64,000 nt of DNA from Phyllobacterium endophyticum (lineage in GTDB: Bacteria; Pseudomonadota; Alphaproteobacteria; Rhizobiales; Rhizobiaceae), in NCBI RefSeq assembly GCF_003010935.1, contig NZ_PGGN01000001.1, positions 186,001 through 250,000 of the forward strand. The letters run 5' to 3'. Under the pieces are notes generated by a model, which was not told the DNA's origin, did not search any database, and was given only the letters and a program-made list of their open reading frames with translations. The position numbers and the translations under genes are program-made. Of this stretch, positions 27,836 through 37,241 are shown piece by piece. Every line of letters starts with the position of its first letter. Position 1 is the first letter of the stretch.

Positions 27836-28294
27836 ATGGCAATCGAAGATGATATTCGCATTCTTGAGACGGTGGGGCTGTTCGAGACGTTTACGCGCGA
27901 CCAGTTGCGGCTGCTTGCGTTCGGCACAGAGCGTCTCGTTTTGCGCGAAGGCCGCGAACTTTATCGTGAAGGCCAGGCGGCTGATTGCGCCTATGTCATT
28001 GATCGCGGTGAGATTTCCCTGTTTCGCGAGGGTCCTTCAGGCCGCATGATCCTGAAGACGGTTGGGCCGGGAGCCGTGCTCGGCGAGATGGCGATCATCG
28101 CCCAGACCAAGCGCCTGACGAGCGCGATGGCCGAAACCGAAACCGAAGTCATTCGGCTCAATCGTTCGCTTTTCCGGCGAATACTCGAGGAATACCCGGA
28201 AATCGCGGCGGCCCTGCATGATCAGATATCGGCCGACCTGACCGAAATGGTCCAAGCCATCACCCGCTACGAACAATTGTTCAATCAGGACTGA
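27836..28294 (+). CDS. Stand-alone cyclic-nucleotide-binding domain protein
   Basis: A 152-residue protein made of one CRP-type cNMP-binding beta-roll (about residues 10-125, with ELYREGQAADCAYVIDRGEISLF, GPGAVLGEMAII and the following helix). It lacks the C-terminal helix-turn-helix of CRP/FNR, so it should not bind DNA by itself. The phosphate-binding cassette (GEMAIIAQTKRLTSA) keeps the Glu but has Lys-Arg-Leu where CRP has the key Arg-Ser/Thr. The start lacks a strong ribosome site. It lies 119 bases after the CenR-like gene on the same strand. Confidence 0.85.
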   Translation: MAIEDDIRILETVGLFETFTRDQLRLLAFGTERLVLREGRELYREGQAADCAYVIDRGEISLFREGPSGRMILKTVGPGAVLGEMAIIAQTKRLTSAMAETETEVIRLNRSLFRRILEEYPEIAAALHDQISADLTEMVQAITRYEQLFNQD

Positions 28295-28426
28295 TTTAAA
28301 CCGGACGCAACCAAATTTCCCGTGCCGGTTGAAATTCTCCCGTCGAATTCGATGATTCTCATGCGAAAATCGAAAATTCTCGCACCGGAGTGTCTATTTT
28401 CCATTCGGTTCACGTTTCATATCCAT

Positions 28427-29233
28427 CTACTCCAGATCAAAACGGGCGATGACCGGAACGTGGTCCGATGGTCTCTCCCATCCGCGCGCTTCCCGCAGGA
28501 CGGTGATGCCGGTCAGATCCTTTTCCAGATCCGGCGAACCCCAAATGTGATCGAGCCGTCGCCCCTTGTCGGCCGCCGCCCAATCGGCGGCACGGTAGCT
28601 CCACCATGTATAAACCTTCTCGCTCGGCGGAATGTGGTGGCGCATCAGGTCCGTCCATCCGCCTTCCCTGCGCAATCTTTCGAGACCCTCTGTCTCGACA
28701 GGGGTGTGACTGACAACCTTCAAAAGTTGCTTGTGCGACCAGACGTCGGTTTCGAGCGGCGCTATGTTGAGGTCGCCGACCAGCAGCGATGCGTGTCCCT
28801 CACCATGAACGGCATTCATCGCCTTCATCTCCTCGATGAAGCCAAGCTTGTGTTTGAACTTGGGGTTGATCTCCGGGTCAGGCTCGTCGCCGCCCGCCGG
28901 AACGTAGAAGTTATGGATACGAAGGCGCTTTGATCCGGCAGTGACGACTGTGCTCAGATGGCGACAATCCGCAATATCGCAAAACCCGACACGCGCCGGC
29001 TCGCTCAATGCGCGGCGCGAGATCGTGGCGACGCCATGATAGCCTTTCTGGCCACTGATTTCGATATGCTCATAACCGGCCATGTGGAAAGCTTCGTGCG
29101 GGAAGAGATCGTCCGGGCACTTCGTTTCCTGCAGGCACAGGACGTCCGGCTGATAATCTCGCAGGAAGTGCAGCACCAGCGGCAAGCGCAGGCGCACCGA
29201 GTTGATGTTCCAGGTGGCGACGGAAAAAGGCAT
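28427..29233 (-). CDS. xthA: Exodeoxyribonuclease III
   Basis: A 268-residue AP endonuclease/3'-exonuclease of base-excision repair. Motifs are complete: ATWNINSVR at the N-terminus, LCLQETKC with the metal-binding Glu36, the Tyr/His region NFYVPAGGDEP, LLVGDLNIAP (catalytic Asp and Asn) and the C-terminal SDHVPVIA. It is a monocistronic-looking gene with gaps of more than 130 bases on both sides. Confidence 0.95.
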   Translation of the reverse strand: MPFSVATWNINSVRLRLPLVLHFLRDYQPDVLCLQETKCPDDLFPHEAFHMAGYEHIEISGQKGYHGVATISRRALSEPARVGFCDIADCRHLSTVVTAGSKRLRIHNFYVPAGGDEPDPEINPKFKHKLGFIEEMKAMNAVHGEGHASLLVGDLNIAPLETDVWSHKQLLKVVSHTPVETEGLERLRREGGWTDLMRHHIPPSEKVYTWWSYRAADWAAADKGRRLDHIWGSPDLEKDLTGITVLREARGWERPSDHVPVIARFDLE

Positions 29234-29349
29234 GGGGAAACTGGACTCGCGAATTGATAATGAACGCGAACCTAGTCGAATGCCGGCCGAATGAAAACCG
29301 TGACGCTCGTGAAAATCCGCCCCTACAGATGATATCGCGCATCGGATTT

Positions 29350-29395
29350 AAAAAACGGGCTCGGTCTGCGGACCCTGCCAGCGGCGGGCCCGCAG
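29350..29395 (-). terminator. Candidate terminator after the MFS gene
   Basis: On the minus strand just after the MFS stop, CGGGC and GCCCG (29356-29360 with 29388-29392) close a GC-rich hairpin that runs directly into TTTTTT (29350-29355). A competing CTGCGG/CCGCAG pairing exists in the same stretch. Confidence 0.45.
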
Positions 29396-29411
29396 ATCGC
29401 CTGAACGCGCG

Positions 29412-30635
29412 CTACTCCGCCGGCTGTGATAGTTGGCCCGGGGCAGAGATTGCACTTTCGCCGGCGAGGCTGCGCTGACCGAGAGCTATGGTCACTACCG
29501 TCGCGGCGCCGGCGGCCACCGACACCCAGAACCCGTCATGGGCGCCGTAAGTGTCCACGACCCAGCCCGAGACGAATGCACCAAGTGCCATGCCGATGCC
29601 GATACCGGTCATTACCCACGTGACCCCTTCCGTCAGCATCGACTCCGGCACGCGGCGCTCGATCAACCCGAAGGCGGTGATGAAGGTCGGTGAAATGGCT
29701 ATGCCGCTGAGGAAGACCGCAAATGCCAGCGTCGGAACCGTTCCGGCGGCAAGCAGGGGCAGGGAAGTCACGGCAAGCACGATAACGGCGATGAGCAACT
29801 GGCGATGCAGCGCCATGCGCGGGTTGAGAGCGCCGAGCAGCAGGCCGACTGCGAACGAACCGACCGCATAGACGCCGATGACGAGACTTGCGGCATTCGG
29901 CTGCCCCAGTTCCTTCGTGATTGCAACGGCGCTCACCTCGGCCGTCGCGAAGATGGAGCCGACGAAGATGAGGGCGAGGGTGATGATCTGGACCGGGCGC
30001 TGGCGGATCGCAGAACCTTGTACGACATCGCCTTCGGAACCGCGCACTCTTGGCTCGGTGGCGCGCTGCAGGACGAATGCCGCCGTTCCCAGCGCAAGGA
30101 ATATCGTGCCGGTCAACATGCCGGCCTCGGGAAATAGGGCGACCGCCAGCCCGACAGAGAGAGAGGCCCCGGCGATGTAGACAAGCTCGTCCGCCGATGA
30201 CTCGAACGCAAACGCGGTGTTCAACTCGGGACGGTTGCGGAAAATCTCGGTCCACCGGGCACGGATCATTGCCGGCATGCTGGGCATGGAAGCGGCGAGG
30301 AACGCCGAGGCGAAGAGCGTCCAGACGGGCCAATCCTGATTGGCTGCCGCAATCAGGACGAAGAACGCCAGGACAGAGACGATTGTCGTCGGGACAATGA
30401 CCGCCGATTGGCCCAGGCGGTCGACCCAGCGTGAAATTTGTGGCGAGACGAGTGCGTTGGTGAGAGCGAATGTCGCCGAAACAGCACCGGCAAGCCAATA
30501 CTCGCCATGGGTCTGCGACAACATGGCGACAATGCCGATCGGCGCCATTGCGATGGGCAGGCGCGCGACGAAACCGGCGGCGGAAAAGCCCATGGCGCCG
30601 GGGGCCTTGAAGATTTCCTTGTATGGATTGGACAT
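29412..30635 (-). CDS. MFS transporter under TetR control
   Basis: A 407-residue major facilitator with about twelve hydrophobic segments, of the YcaD/arabinose-efflux-like type. The start at 30635 is chosen because AAGGAG lies nine bases upstream; an earlier in-frame ATG reads through the operator sites. It is divergent from a TetR gene, and three operator-like repeats lie between them, so it is probably an inducible efflux pump. The substrate is unknown. Confidence 0.88.
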   Translation of the reverse strand: MSNPYKEIFKAPGAMGFSAAGFVARLPIAMAPIGIVAMLSQTHGEYWLAGAVSATFALTNALVSPQISRWVDRLGQSAVIVPTTIVSVLAFFVLIAAANQDWPVWTLFASAFLAASMPSMPAMIRARWTEIFRNRPELNTAFAFESSADELVYIAGASLSVGLAVALFPEAGMLTGTIFLALGTAAFVLQRATEPRVRGSEGDVVQGSAIRQRPVQIITLALIFVGSIFATAEVSAVAITKELGQPNAASLVIGVYAVGSFAVGLLLGALNPRMALHRQLLIAVIVLAVTSLPLLAAGTVPTLAFAVFLSGIAISPTFITAFGLIERRVPESMLTEGVTWVMTGIGIGMALGAFVSGWVVDTYGAHDGFWVSVAAGAATVVTIALGQRSLAGESAISAPGQLSQPAE

Positions 30636-30668
30636 TGGATGCTCCTTGGAGAACTCAAGATGTCGCGT

Positions 30669-30737
30669 ACATACGCAACGTATGTATGTTATTAGTTGCA
30701 TACGACGCGTATGTCAAATAAAATACATGGCGTATGT
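30669..30737. promoter_or_regulatory. Three tandem operator-like palindromes
   Basis: Site 1 is a perfect palindrome, ACATACG-CAA-CGTATGT (30669-30685). Site 2 is GCATACG-ACG-CGTATGT (30698-30714), with one mismatch. Site 3 (30721-30737) has a perfect right half CGTATGT and a five-of-seven left half. Start-to-start spacings are 29 and 23 bases. The set fills the gap between the MFS and TetR genes, which is where a TetR dimer would repress both. Confidence 0.75.
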
Positions 30738-30750
30738 GAATGGAGAAGCA

Positions 30751-31344
30751 ATGCACAGACCACGCAATGACATGATTGCAGAGACCCGCGCCAAATTGAT
30801 CGGGGCGGCAAGGCGCGCCTTTGGGACGCTTGGCTACGCGAACGCCTCCATGGACGATTTCACGGCGGAGGTGGGGCTGACCCGCGGCGCGCTCTATCAC
30901 CATTTCGGCGATAAGAAAGGTCTCTTGCAGGCCGTGATCCAGGAGATCGACGCCGAGATGACCGCCCGACTGAACAAGGTTTCCCGCAGCGCACCTACGC
31001 GCTGGCATGGTTTCGTGGAGGAATGCCTGGCTTACATCCACATGGCTCTGGAGCCTGAAATCCAGCGCATCATGTTTCGCGACGGTCCTGCGGTACTGGG
31101 CGACATATCGCAATGGCCAAGCACCAGCGGCTGCGTGGCGTCAATTACCAGGAGCATCGACCAGTTGAAGGCGGACGGCCTCATGACCGGCATCGACAGC
31201 GAGGCGGCCGCACGCCTGATCAATGGCGCCAGCAGCCACGCGGCTCTATGGATCGCCAATTCCGATGACCCGCAGCGAACATCGAAGAAGGCGGCGGAAG
31301 GCTTTCGCACATTGCTGGAAGGCCTGAGAACCGCAAAAGCCTGA
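30751..31344 (+). CDS. TetR family transcriptional regulator
   Basis: A 197-residue TetR-family repressor. The N-terminal DNA-binding domain is clear (about residues 9-55: RAFGTLGYANASMDDFTAEVGLTRGALYHHFGDKKGLL split across helices), and the ligand domain follows. The ATG at 30751 is preferred because GGAG lies five bases upstream. It is divergent from the MFS gene, with three operator-like palindromes between them. It probably represses the pump and itself until a pump substrate binds. Confidence 0.92.
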   Translation: MHRPRNDMIAETRAKLIGAARRAFGTLGYANASMDDFTAEVGLTRGALYHHFGDKKGLLQAVIQEIDAEMTARLNKVSRSAPTRWHGFVEECLAYIHMALEPEIQRIMFRDGPAVLGDISQWPSTSGCVASITRSIDQLKADGLMTGIDSEAAARLINGASSHAALWIANSDDPQRTSKKAAEGFRTLLEGLRTAKA

Positions 31345-31506
31345 CGGGCGATTAGCGGTCCGGCATTACTGGGCTCCACTCCAACCCCCCTCCATACTGC
31401 GTCCTGTTCTGGTGTCAGATGATGACCGACGTGGCCAATTGGAAGAATTGGTTACGAAATATTGTCAGAACGGTTTTACGGTAAACGGTGACGATCACTC
31501 TCGGGT

Positions 31507-33528
31507 ATGATGATGAGCACCAACCAGCCACTAACCGCAGCGACACTGTCCTTGCAAAACCTGATCCTGGCTGACCAGCTGGCGGCGGTCCGCCGCAGCA
31601 TGTCGAGATCCATTCCCGTCAGCGTCGTTCTGGGCCTGATCAGCCTGTTCGTTGCAATCCATTATGGGCACGCATTTGCCGGAACACTCTGGTTTGCCGC
31701 ATCCTGCATCGTCAACGTCGCACGCATAATCCTGTGTCGTTTTCCGGTACGCGCGACTGGCGACCAGCCAGACGAACCCGGCAATCTCGATCCTCTATCC
31801 GTAGCGCGGCACCTTCGTCTCCATTCGGTCATGGCGGCAATATCCGGCGCCGTCTGGATGTTCGTCGCAGTTCTTTGCGATGGTTATACGGCGCCACAGA
31901 CGGTGTTCTATCTCACTGTCCTGTGCGGAATGACTGCGGGAGCGATCACTGCGGGGTTCGCCTATGCAAGGATGCCAATCTGCTACATCGTTCCAGTGCT
32001 TTTGTCCGTGGCCGCATGCCTTGTCTATGCGGGCGGATTCGATCGTATCTGTCTGGCGGCAATCACCATGATCTATCTCGTGGCCCTGACGCGCGGTGCA
32101 CTGGAAAGTGAAGGACTTTTCCGCCAGTCAAGCAGGCTGAAGCATGAAGCCAACGCCATGGCCAGATCCCTGGAAGCTGCGAGGGATCATGCCAACGAGG
32201 CTGCCACTGAAATGGGACATCGCGCGGCTCACGACGCGCTGACGGGACTTCTCAACCGCAACGGGTTCATGCAGGAAGTCGCCTCTCTGCCGTCGCTGAA
32301 CAAGCCGGAGTTCACGCTCATGCTGCTTGATCTCGATGGCTTCAAATCGATCAACGACGCTTTCGGTCACAAATCCGGAGACAGGGTGCTCGTCGAAGTC
32401 GGAAGGCGGCTTCGTGAAAGCCTTGGATCTGCGCCCCTCGTGGCACGCTGGGGAGGTGACGAATTTGCTCTCCTGTACGAATCCGCGCTATCGGCAGATG
32501 GGCCTGCGACCGTGGCGACCAAACTGATTGCGGCGATCTCCATCCCCTTCGCCAGCTTCGATGCCGGCCGCATCGGCGTCAGCATCGGAATTTGCGTTTC
32601 GCGCGAATGCGATGTCGACGAGATGCTGGTGCGGGCAGACGCCGCGCTCTACAAGGCAAAATCGGAGGGACGCAACCGGCACTATCTCTTCGACGACGAT
32701 TTGCGCAAACATCTCGAGATGAGGCGCGACATAGAACGCGACCTGGCAAAAGCCTTGGCCAACGACCAGCTTGAGGTCTGGTTCCAGCCTATCCTTGGCG
32801 ATGGCGGACGCAGGTTGACGGATCTGGAGGCGCTTATCCGCTGGAGACACCCGAGGCATGGCTGGATTCCGCCAACGGACCTGGTGGCCGTCGCCTCCCT
32901 GTCCGGACTGGCGGAGCTTCTCTTCAGGTATATCTTGCGGGACGTTTGCACCATGATGCAGATGTTGCGCGCCATGAATCTCGGTTACCTTCGCGTGGCG
33001 ATGAACATGTCTCCACGCGAAATGTCCCAACTTCCTGTTGACGACCTGATCATTTCGCGGCTTCGAAAACTCGGTCTGCCAGCTTCCATGCTGGAGATCG
33101 AAATCACCGAGGACACAGCCAAGGACATACGCGCGGTACAGAGCAAACTCGTCGCCCTGACCCGGGAAGGGGTAAGGATCGCCATCGACGATTTTGGCGT
33201 GGGCTATTCTTCGATGTCATCGCTGCGGCAGCTGCGCGTCAGCCGCATCAAGATCGATCGCTCCTTCGTGCACGGCATTGCGGAATCAGCAGATGATAGG
33301 AAAGTCGTGCAGTCGATGCTCAATCTCGGCAAATCTCTCGATATAGAGGTCGTGGCCGAAGGCGTGGAAACCGAGACGGATCTGCGCGTTCTGCGGCGGC
33401 TCGGATGCGCCACGATGCAGGGATATCATTTTGCTAAGCCAATGCCGCAACATGAGGCGCTGGAATGGGCAACCCGTTCCTCATCGGTCATCCATATGCA
33501 ATCCAAGACGAAGGGCGTCCCGGGCTAG
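31507..33528 (+). CDS. Membrane GGDEF-EAL protein
   Basis: A 673-residue cyclic-di-GMP protein. An N-terminal membrane region of about five to six helices (residues 37-195) is followed by a short coiled segment, a GGDEF domain (signature RWGGDEF, 314-320) and an EAL domain (EAL at 441-443). The GGDEF motif is intact, but the upstream RxxD inhibitory site is missing. The EAL domain keeps the metal and catalytic residues visible in EITED, IDDFGVGYSS, IKIDRSF and AEGVETE. It could therefore make or degrade c-di-GMP; the net activity cannot be predicted. It is preceded by three consecutive Met codons, so the exact start is uncertain. Confidence 0.93.
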   Translation: MMMSTNQPLTAATLSLQNLILADQLAAVRRSMSRSIPVSVVLGLISLFVAIHYGHAFAGTLWFAASCIVNVARIILCRFPVRATGDQPDEPGNLDPLSVARHLRLHSVMAAISGAVWMFVAVLCDGYTAPQTVFYLTVLCGMTAGAITAGFAYARMPICYIVPVLLSVAACLVYAGGFDRICLAAITMIYLVALTRGALESEGLFRQSSRLKHEANAMARSLEAARDHANEAATEMGHRAAHDALTGLLNRNGFMQEVASLPSLNKPEFTLMLLDLDGFKSINDAFGHKSGDRVLVEVGRRLRESLGSAPLVARWGGDEFALLYESALSADGPATVATKLIAAISIPFASFDAGRIGVSIGICVSRECDVDEMLVRADAALYKAKSEGRNRHYLFDDDLRKHLEMRRDIERDLAKALANDQLEVWFQPILGDGGRRLTDLEALIRWRHPRHGWIPPTDLVAVASLSGLAELLFRYILRDVCTMMQMLRAMNLGYLRVAMNMSPREMSQLPVDDLIISRLRKLGLPASMLEIEITEDTAKDIRAVQSKLVALTREGVRIAIDDFGVGYSSMSSLRQLRVSRIKIDRSFVHGIAESADDRKVVQSMLNLGKSLDIEVVAEGVETETDLRVLRRLGCATMQGYHFAKPMPQHEALEWATRSSSVIHMQSKTKGVPG

Positions 33529-33541
33529 CAGGACCAGAGAA

Positions 33542-34216
33542 TTATCGCTTCATCGCAATGCGTGTGTAATCGATCTTGAACATATCGTCGGCGAAACGGA
33601 CGCCGGTGCGCACGTCGGTGATCATGACCGTCGTATCAAGGCCCTGCGAGTCGGTGATCGTCCACTGGCGAAGATCGGACGTCTTTGGATCGAACATCAT
33701 GGATATGGTGGAGTTTCCGAAGACAGACTTGTCGCCAAGGACGATCGTCGTCATGTCGGATTCCTGTTTCACAGATTTGACCGACTTGGAGGAAAGATCG
33801 ATCTGGTTGCTGAGCAGCAGTTTCAACGGCGTTTTCGATAGCGGATAGAGGTCCCACGTATCGAGTTTGCGATTGTTGATGACGACGGATTGGCCATCGG
33901 AGATAACACGGATAGGCGACGGCTTGTTATAGTTGAAGCGGATCTTGCCGGGACGCTCGATGTAGAACGTACCCTCGGTCTGATCGCCGCGCGGGCCGAA
34001 CTGCACGAAATTGCCGGTCAGGGTTTTGACGCTGGAGAACTTGTCGGCGATAGCCTGTGCTGCATTGACGGCTGCAGGGCCAGCCTGTGCATACGCCGGC
34101 GCCGGCAAGGCGACAATCGCTGCGCTTGCGAAAAGACCAGCGCTGACCATGAGCGCGACCGCAGAATTTCTCGCAAGCGAGCCCATCGCACGAACTGATG
34201 ATTTGGTCTGTGTCAT
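33542..34216 (-). CDS. lolA: Outer-membrane lipoprotein carrier protein LolA
   Basis: A 224-residue periplasmic chaperone that moves lipoproteins from LolCDE to the outer membrane. It has a signal peptide (hydrophobic stretch ending in AYAQA, about residue 44) and the LolA core: FSSVKTLTGNFVQFGPRG, FYIERPGKIRFNY and YDLYPLSKTPL-like segments. The start at 34216 has GGAG eight bases upstream. It is downstream of ftsK on the same strand, the order seen in many proteobacteria. Confidence 0.92.
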   Translation of the reverse strand: MTQTKSSVRAMGSLARNSAVALMVSAGLFASAAIVALPAPAYAQAGPAAVNAAQAIADKFSSVKTLTGNFVQFGPRGDQTEGTFYIERPGKIRFNYNKPSPIRVISDGQSVVINNRKLDTWDLYPLSKTPLKLLLSNQIDLSSKSVKSVKQESDMTTIVLGDKSVFGNSTISMMFDPKTSDLRQWTITDSQGLDTTVMITDVRTGVRFADDMFKIDYTRIAMKR

Positions 34217-34386
34217 GGTCGTATCTCCTGTCACCTTTTTGTACAAAGCCAGTTGGGCTTCACTGTGGCCAAGAAACGGCAGGAAGTCGTTTCTTGTTCC
34301 GCATGCCCCCGTTACGTAACCCCGCCTATGTCATGAAGTGCCGGGGATAGCAGTCTCATAACGGCAGGCAAGATGTTACGTTACAC

Positions 34387-37002
34387 CTAGAACTCATCAT
34401 CCTGTGTCGGCACAAGAATTTCGCGCTTCCCTGCGTGGTTGGCGGGACCGACGAGCCCTTCCTGTTCCATGCGTTCGATGATCGACGCAGCGCGATTGTA
34501 ACCGATGCCGAGGCGGCGCTGAATATAGCTGGTCGAGGCCTTCTTGTCGCGAAGGACGACCGCAACGGCCTGGTCATAGGGATCGTCGGAGTCTTCAAGG
34601 TTGGATGTTCCTGAAGGTCCGCCAGCGTCTTCCTCGTCGTCTTCCTCGGTAATGGAATCGAGATATTCCGGCGCGCCCTGCAATTTCAGGTGCTGCACGA
34701 TCTTTTCCACTTCATCATCGCCGACGAATGGTCCATGCACGCGCTGGATGCGGCCGCCGCCGGCCATGTAGAGCATGTCGCCCATGCCGAGCAGCTGCTC
34801 GCCGCCCTGCTCGCCCAAGATCGTGCGCGAATCGATCTTGGACGTGACCTGGAAGGAAATACGCGTCGGGAAGTTCGCCTTGATCGTACCTGTAATGACA
34901 TCTACCGACGGGCGCTGCGTTGCCATGATCACGTGGATACCGGCGGCGCGCGCCATCTGCGCCAATCGCTGCACCGCGCCTTCGATGTCCTTGCCGGCTA
35001 CCATCATCAGGTCGGCCATTTCGTCGATGATGACGACAATATAGGGCATGGGCTTCAGGTCGAGCTCCTCGGTCTCGTAGACCGCCTCGCCCGTTGCCCG
35101 GTCGAAGCCGGTCTGCACGGTGCGGGCAATGCGTTCGCCCTTCTTGTGCGCCTGCTCGACGCGCTGGTTGAAACCATCGATATTGCGGACGCCGACTTTC
35201 GACATCTTGCGGTAGCGGTCTTCCATCTCCTTGACCGTCCACTTCAGCGCCACGACAGCCTTCTTCGGGTCGGTGACGACAGGCGTAAGCAGGTGCGGGA
35301 TGCCATCGTAGATCGAGAGTTCGAGCATTTTCGGGTCGATCATGATGAGCCGGCATTGCTCGGGCGTCATCCGGTAGAGCAATGACAGGATCATGGTGTT
35401 GATTGCGACAGACTTGCCCGAACCGGTGGTGCCGGCGACCAGCAAATGCGGCATCTTTGCAAGGTCCGCGATCACCGCCTCGCCGTTGATGGTCTTGCCA
35501 AGAGCGAGAGCCAGCCTGGTCTTGGTCTGCTCGAAGTCGCGGCTCGCCAGCAATTCGCGCAGATAAACCATTTCGCGCGTCTGGTTCGGAAGCTCGATGC
35601 CGATGGCGTTGCGGCCCGGCACCACGGCGACGCGCGCGGCAATCGCGCTCATGGAGCGGGCGATATCGTCCGCAAGAGTGATGACCCTCGATGATTTGAT
35701 GCCCGGCGCGGGTTCGAGTTCGTAGAGGGTCACGACGGGACCCGGACGCACATGGATAATTTCACCACGCACGCCGAAATCCTCAAGCACCCCCTCCAGC
35801 AGGCGGGCATTCTGTTCCAGCGCCTCCTTGGAAAGGCCGGGGTTGCGCACGACATTCTTCGGCTCACTGAGGAAATGCAGCGGCGGCATCTCGTAATCGT
35901 CCGACGCGATCAACGACGCCTGCGCCTCGCGCTGAACGCGCGCGCCGGCCCTCGGGGCTGGTGCCGGCGTATCGATGCGCGCCGCAACGGGCCTGTTCGG
36001 GATGGCCGTGGGGCGAGCCGGAGCGGCTTGCGGCGCCCAATCATCGGCATCGTCATCATCGCTGAACGCAACCGGATCGAAACGTTCGTCGAAATCATCA
36101 TTGTCGATATCGATCGCGGGCGCTTCGACGCGTGCATCATCGTCGAAACCTGGCTCACGCCGAACGCCAGCCTGGGGGCTCTTCTGGCGCGAAACCGGAA
36201 CATCGGCAAAATCATCATCCCGGCGCGCACCGATGCTGCGCGCGCTGTTATAAAGCCCGGCGCCGCGGCCCGAAACACGGCGGAACAGTGCCTTCGTGCT
36301 GAGAAACCAGTGCGTCAGCGCCCCGAGAGCAAGCAGTCCGCCGCCTTCGCGTTCCTCATCATCCTCATCGTCATAGTCTTCCTCGGCAACATGGCGCACG
36401 GATTTCTTGGCGATTGCCGGTTCGCTGTCGCGGTAGGTGATGCCACTGGCAAAGCCGAAAATCCACACGGTCGGGACGGCGAGGACCGCAACCATGATCA
36501 TGGCAAGACCGCCGCGGGGAAATGTTCCGATGAATAGACCGGGTATCTTGAGGACCATGTCCCCGAACACACCGCCGAGACCGATAGGCATCGGCCAGCT
36601 TTCGGGTATCGCAAAACAGCCCGCGATCGCTGCGGCCAGGAGCGACGCGCAAAACCAGGCGATGGCCCGGCGCGGCAGACGATCGACGCCGCGTCCTGTG
36701 AGGAAAAGCCCGCCCCAGAATACCGCCGGCATCAGCGCCACGACCATCGACAGCCCGAAGAACTGCATCCCGAGATCGGCAAAGACTGCCCCGGGGTAGC
36801 CGAGCGCGTTGCGGGTTGGATTGGAGGTGGCATGGCTGAAACTTGGATCGAGTACATTCCAGGTGGCGAGGCTGCCTACGGCGAACGCTACGAAGCCAAT
36901 GAGCGCCAGCCCCCACAGGATGTGGATCTGCCTGCGGAACAGGTTCGACAACCCCGTCCTCTGATCGTCGATGGCATAGGAGGATGAATATCCTTGACGC
37001 AT
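34387..37002 (-). CDS. ftsK: DNA translocase FtsK
   Basis: An 871-residue septal DNA pump that clears chromosomes from the closing septum and activates XerCD at dif. It has four N-terminal transmembrane helices (about residues 30-190), a Pro/Asp/Ala-rich linker (about 200-370), the motor with Walker A TTGSGKS (about 525) and Walker [12 protein letters not shown], and a C-terminal gamma winged helix (about 805-865) that reads KOPS. A CtrA-type box lies 86 bases upstream. xerC is at 57884 in the same window. Confidence 0.96.
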   Translation of the reverse strand: MRQGYSSSYAIDDQRTGLSNLFRRQIHILWGLALIGFVAFAVGSLATWNVLDPSFSHATSNPTRNALGYPGAVFADLGMQFFGLSMVVALMPAVFWGGLFLTGRGVDRLPRRAIAWFCASLLAAAIAGCFAIPESWPMPIGLGGVFGDMVLKIPGLFIGTFPRGGLAMIMVAVLAVPTVWIFGFASGITYRDSEPAIAKKSVRHVAEEDYDDEDDEEREGGGLLALGALTHWFLSTKALFRRVSGRGAGLYNSARSIGARRDDDFADVPVSRQKSPQAGVRREPGFDDDARVEAPAIDIDNDDFDERFDPVAFSDDDDADDWAPQAAPARPTAIPNRPVAARIDTPAPAPRAGARVQREAQASLIASDDYEMPPLHFLSEPKNVVRNPGLSKEALEQNARLLEGVLEDFGVRGEIIHVRPGPVVTLYELEPAPGIKSSRVITLADDIARSMSAIAARVAVVPGRNAIGIELPNQTREMVYLRELLASRDFEQTKTRLALALGKTINGEAVIADLAKMPHLLVAGTTGSGKSVAINTMILSLLYRMTPEQCRLIMIDPKMLELSIYDGIPHLLTPVVTDPKKAVVALKWTVKEMEDRYRKMSKVGVRNIDGFNQRVEQAHKKGERIARTVQTGFDRATGEAVYETEELDLKPMPYIVVIIDEMADLMMVAGKDIEGAVQRLAQMARAAGIHVIMATQRPSVDVITGTIKANFPTRISFQVTSKIDSRTILGEQGGEQLLGMGDMLYMAGGGRIQRVHGPFVGDDEVEKIVQHLKLQGAPEYLDSITEEDDEEDAGGPSGTSNLEDSDDPYDQAVAVVLRDKKASTSYIQRRLGIGYNRAASIIERMEQEGLVGPANHAGKREILVPTQDDEF

Positions 37003-37087
37003 GAAATCCGGTCCCGCGTGAACGCATACAAACGGCCGTGAAAGCCGCCGAAATGGAAAGGTGATTCCAACGTTACGGTGCGGATGG

Positions 37088-37102
37088 TTAAGGGGCCATT
37101 AA
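37088..37102 (-). promoter_or_regulatory. CtrA-type box upstream of ftsK
   Basis: TTAA-GGGGCCA-TTAA, an exact TTAA-N7-TTAA match, extended on both sides to the palindrome GGTTAA...TTAACC (37086-37104). The distance to the ftsK start is 86 bases. This is the consensus of the cell-cycle regulator CtrA; binding here is inferred. Confidence 0.65.
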
Positions 37103-37186
37103 CCATGGAATGCGAGCGGCTATGATTTTAACAGGATCGGGAGGCCAAGCGCGCGCAGGTTTCCGTCAAGCGTCAGGAGAGTGGTC

Positions 37187-37219
37187 CTTAAAATGAAAAG
37201 GCCCGGAAAAACCGGGCCC
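37187..37219 (-). terminator. Rho-independent terminator of glnK-amtB
   Basis: On the minus strand, GGCCCGG-TTTTT-CCGGGCC is followed by TTTTCATTTT, about 23 bases after the amtB stop. Confidence 0.85.
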
Positions 37220-37241
37220 TTCCAATAATCTCATGGTTTTA

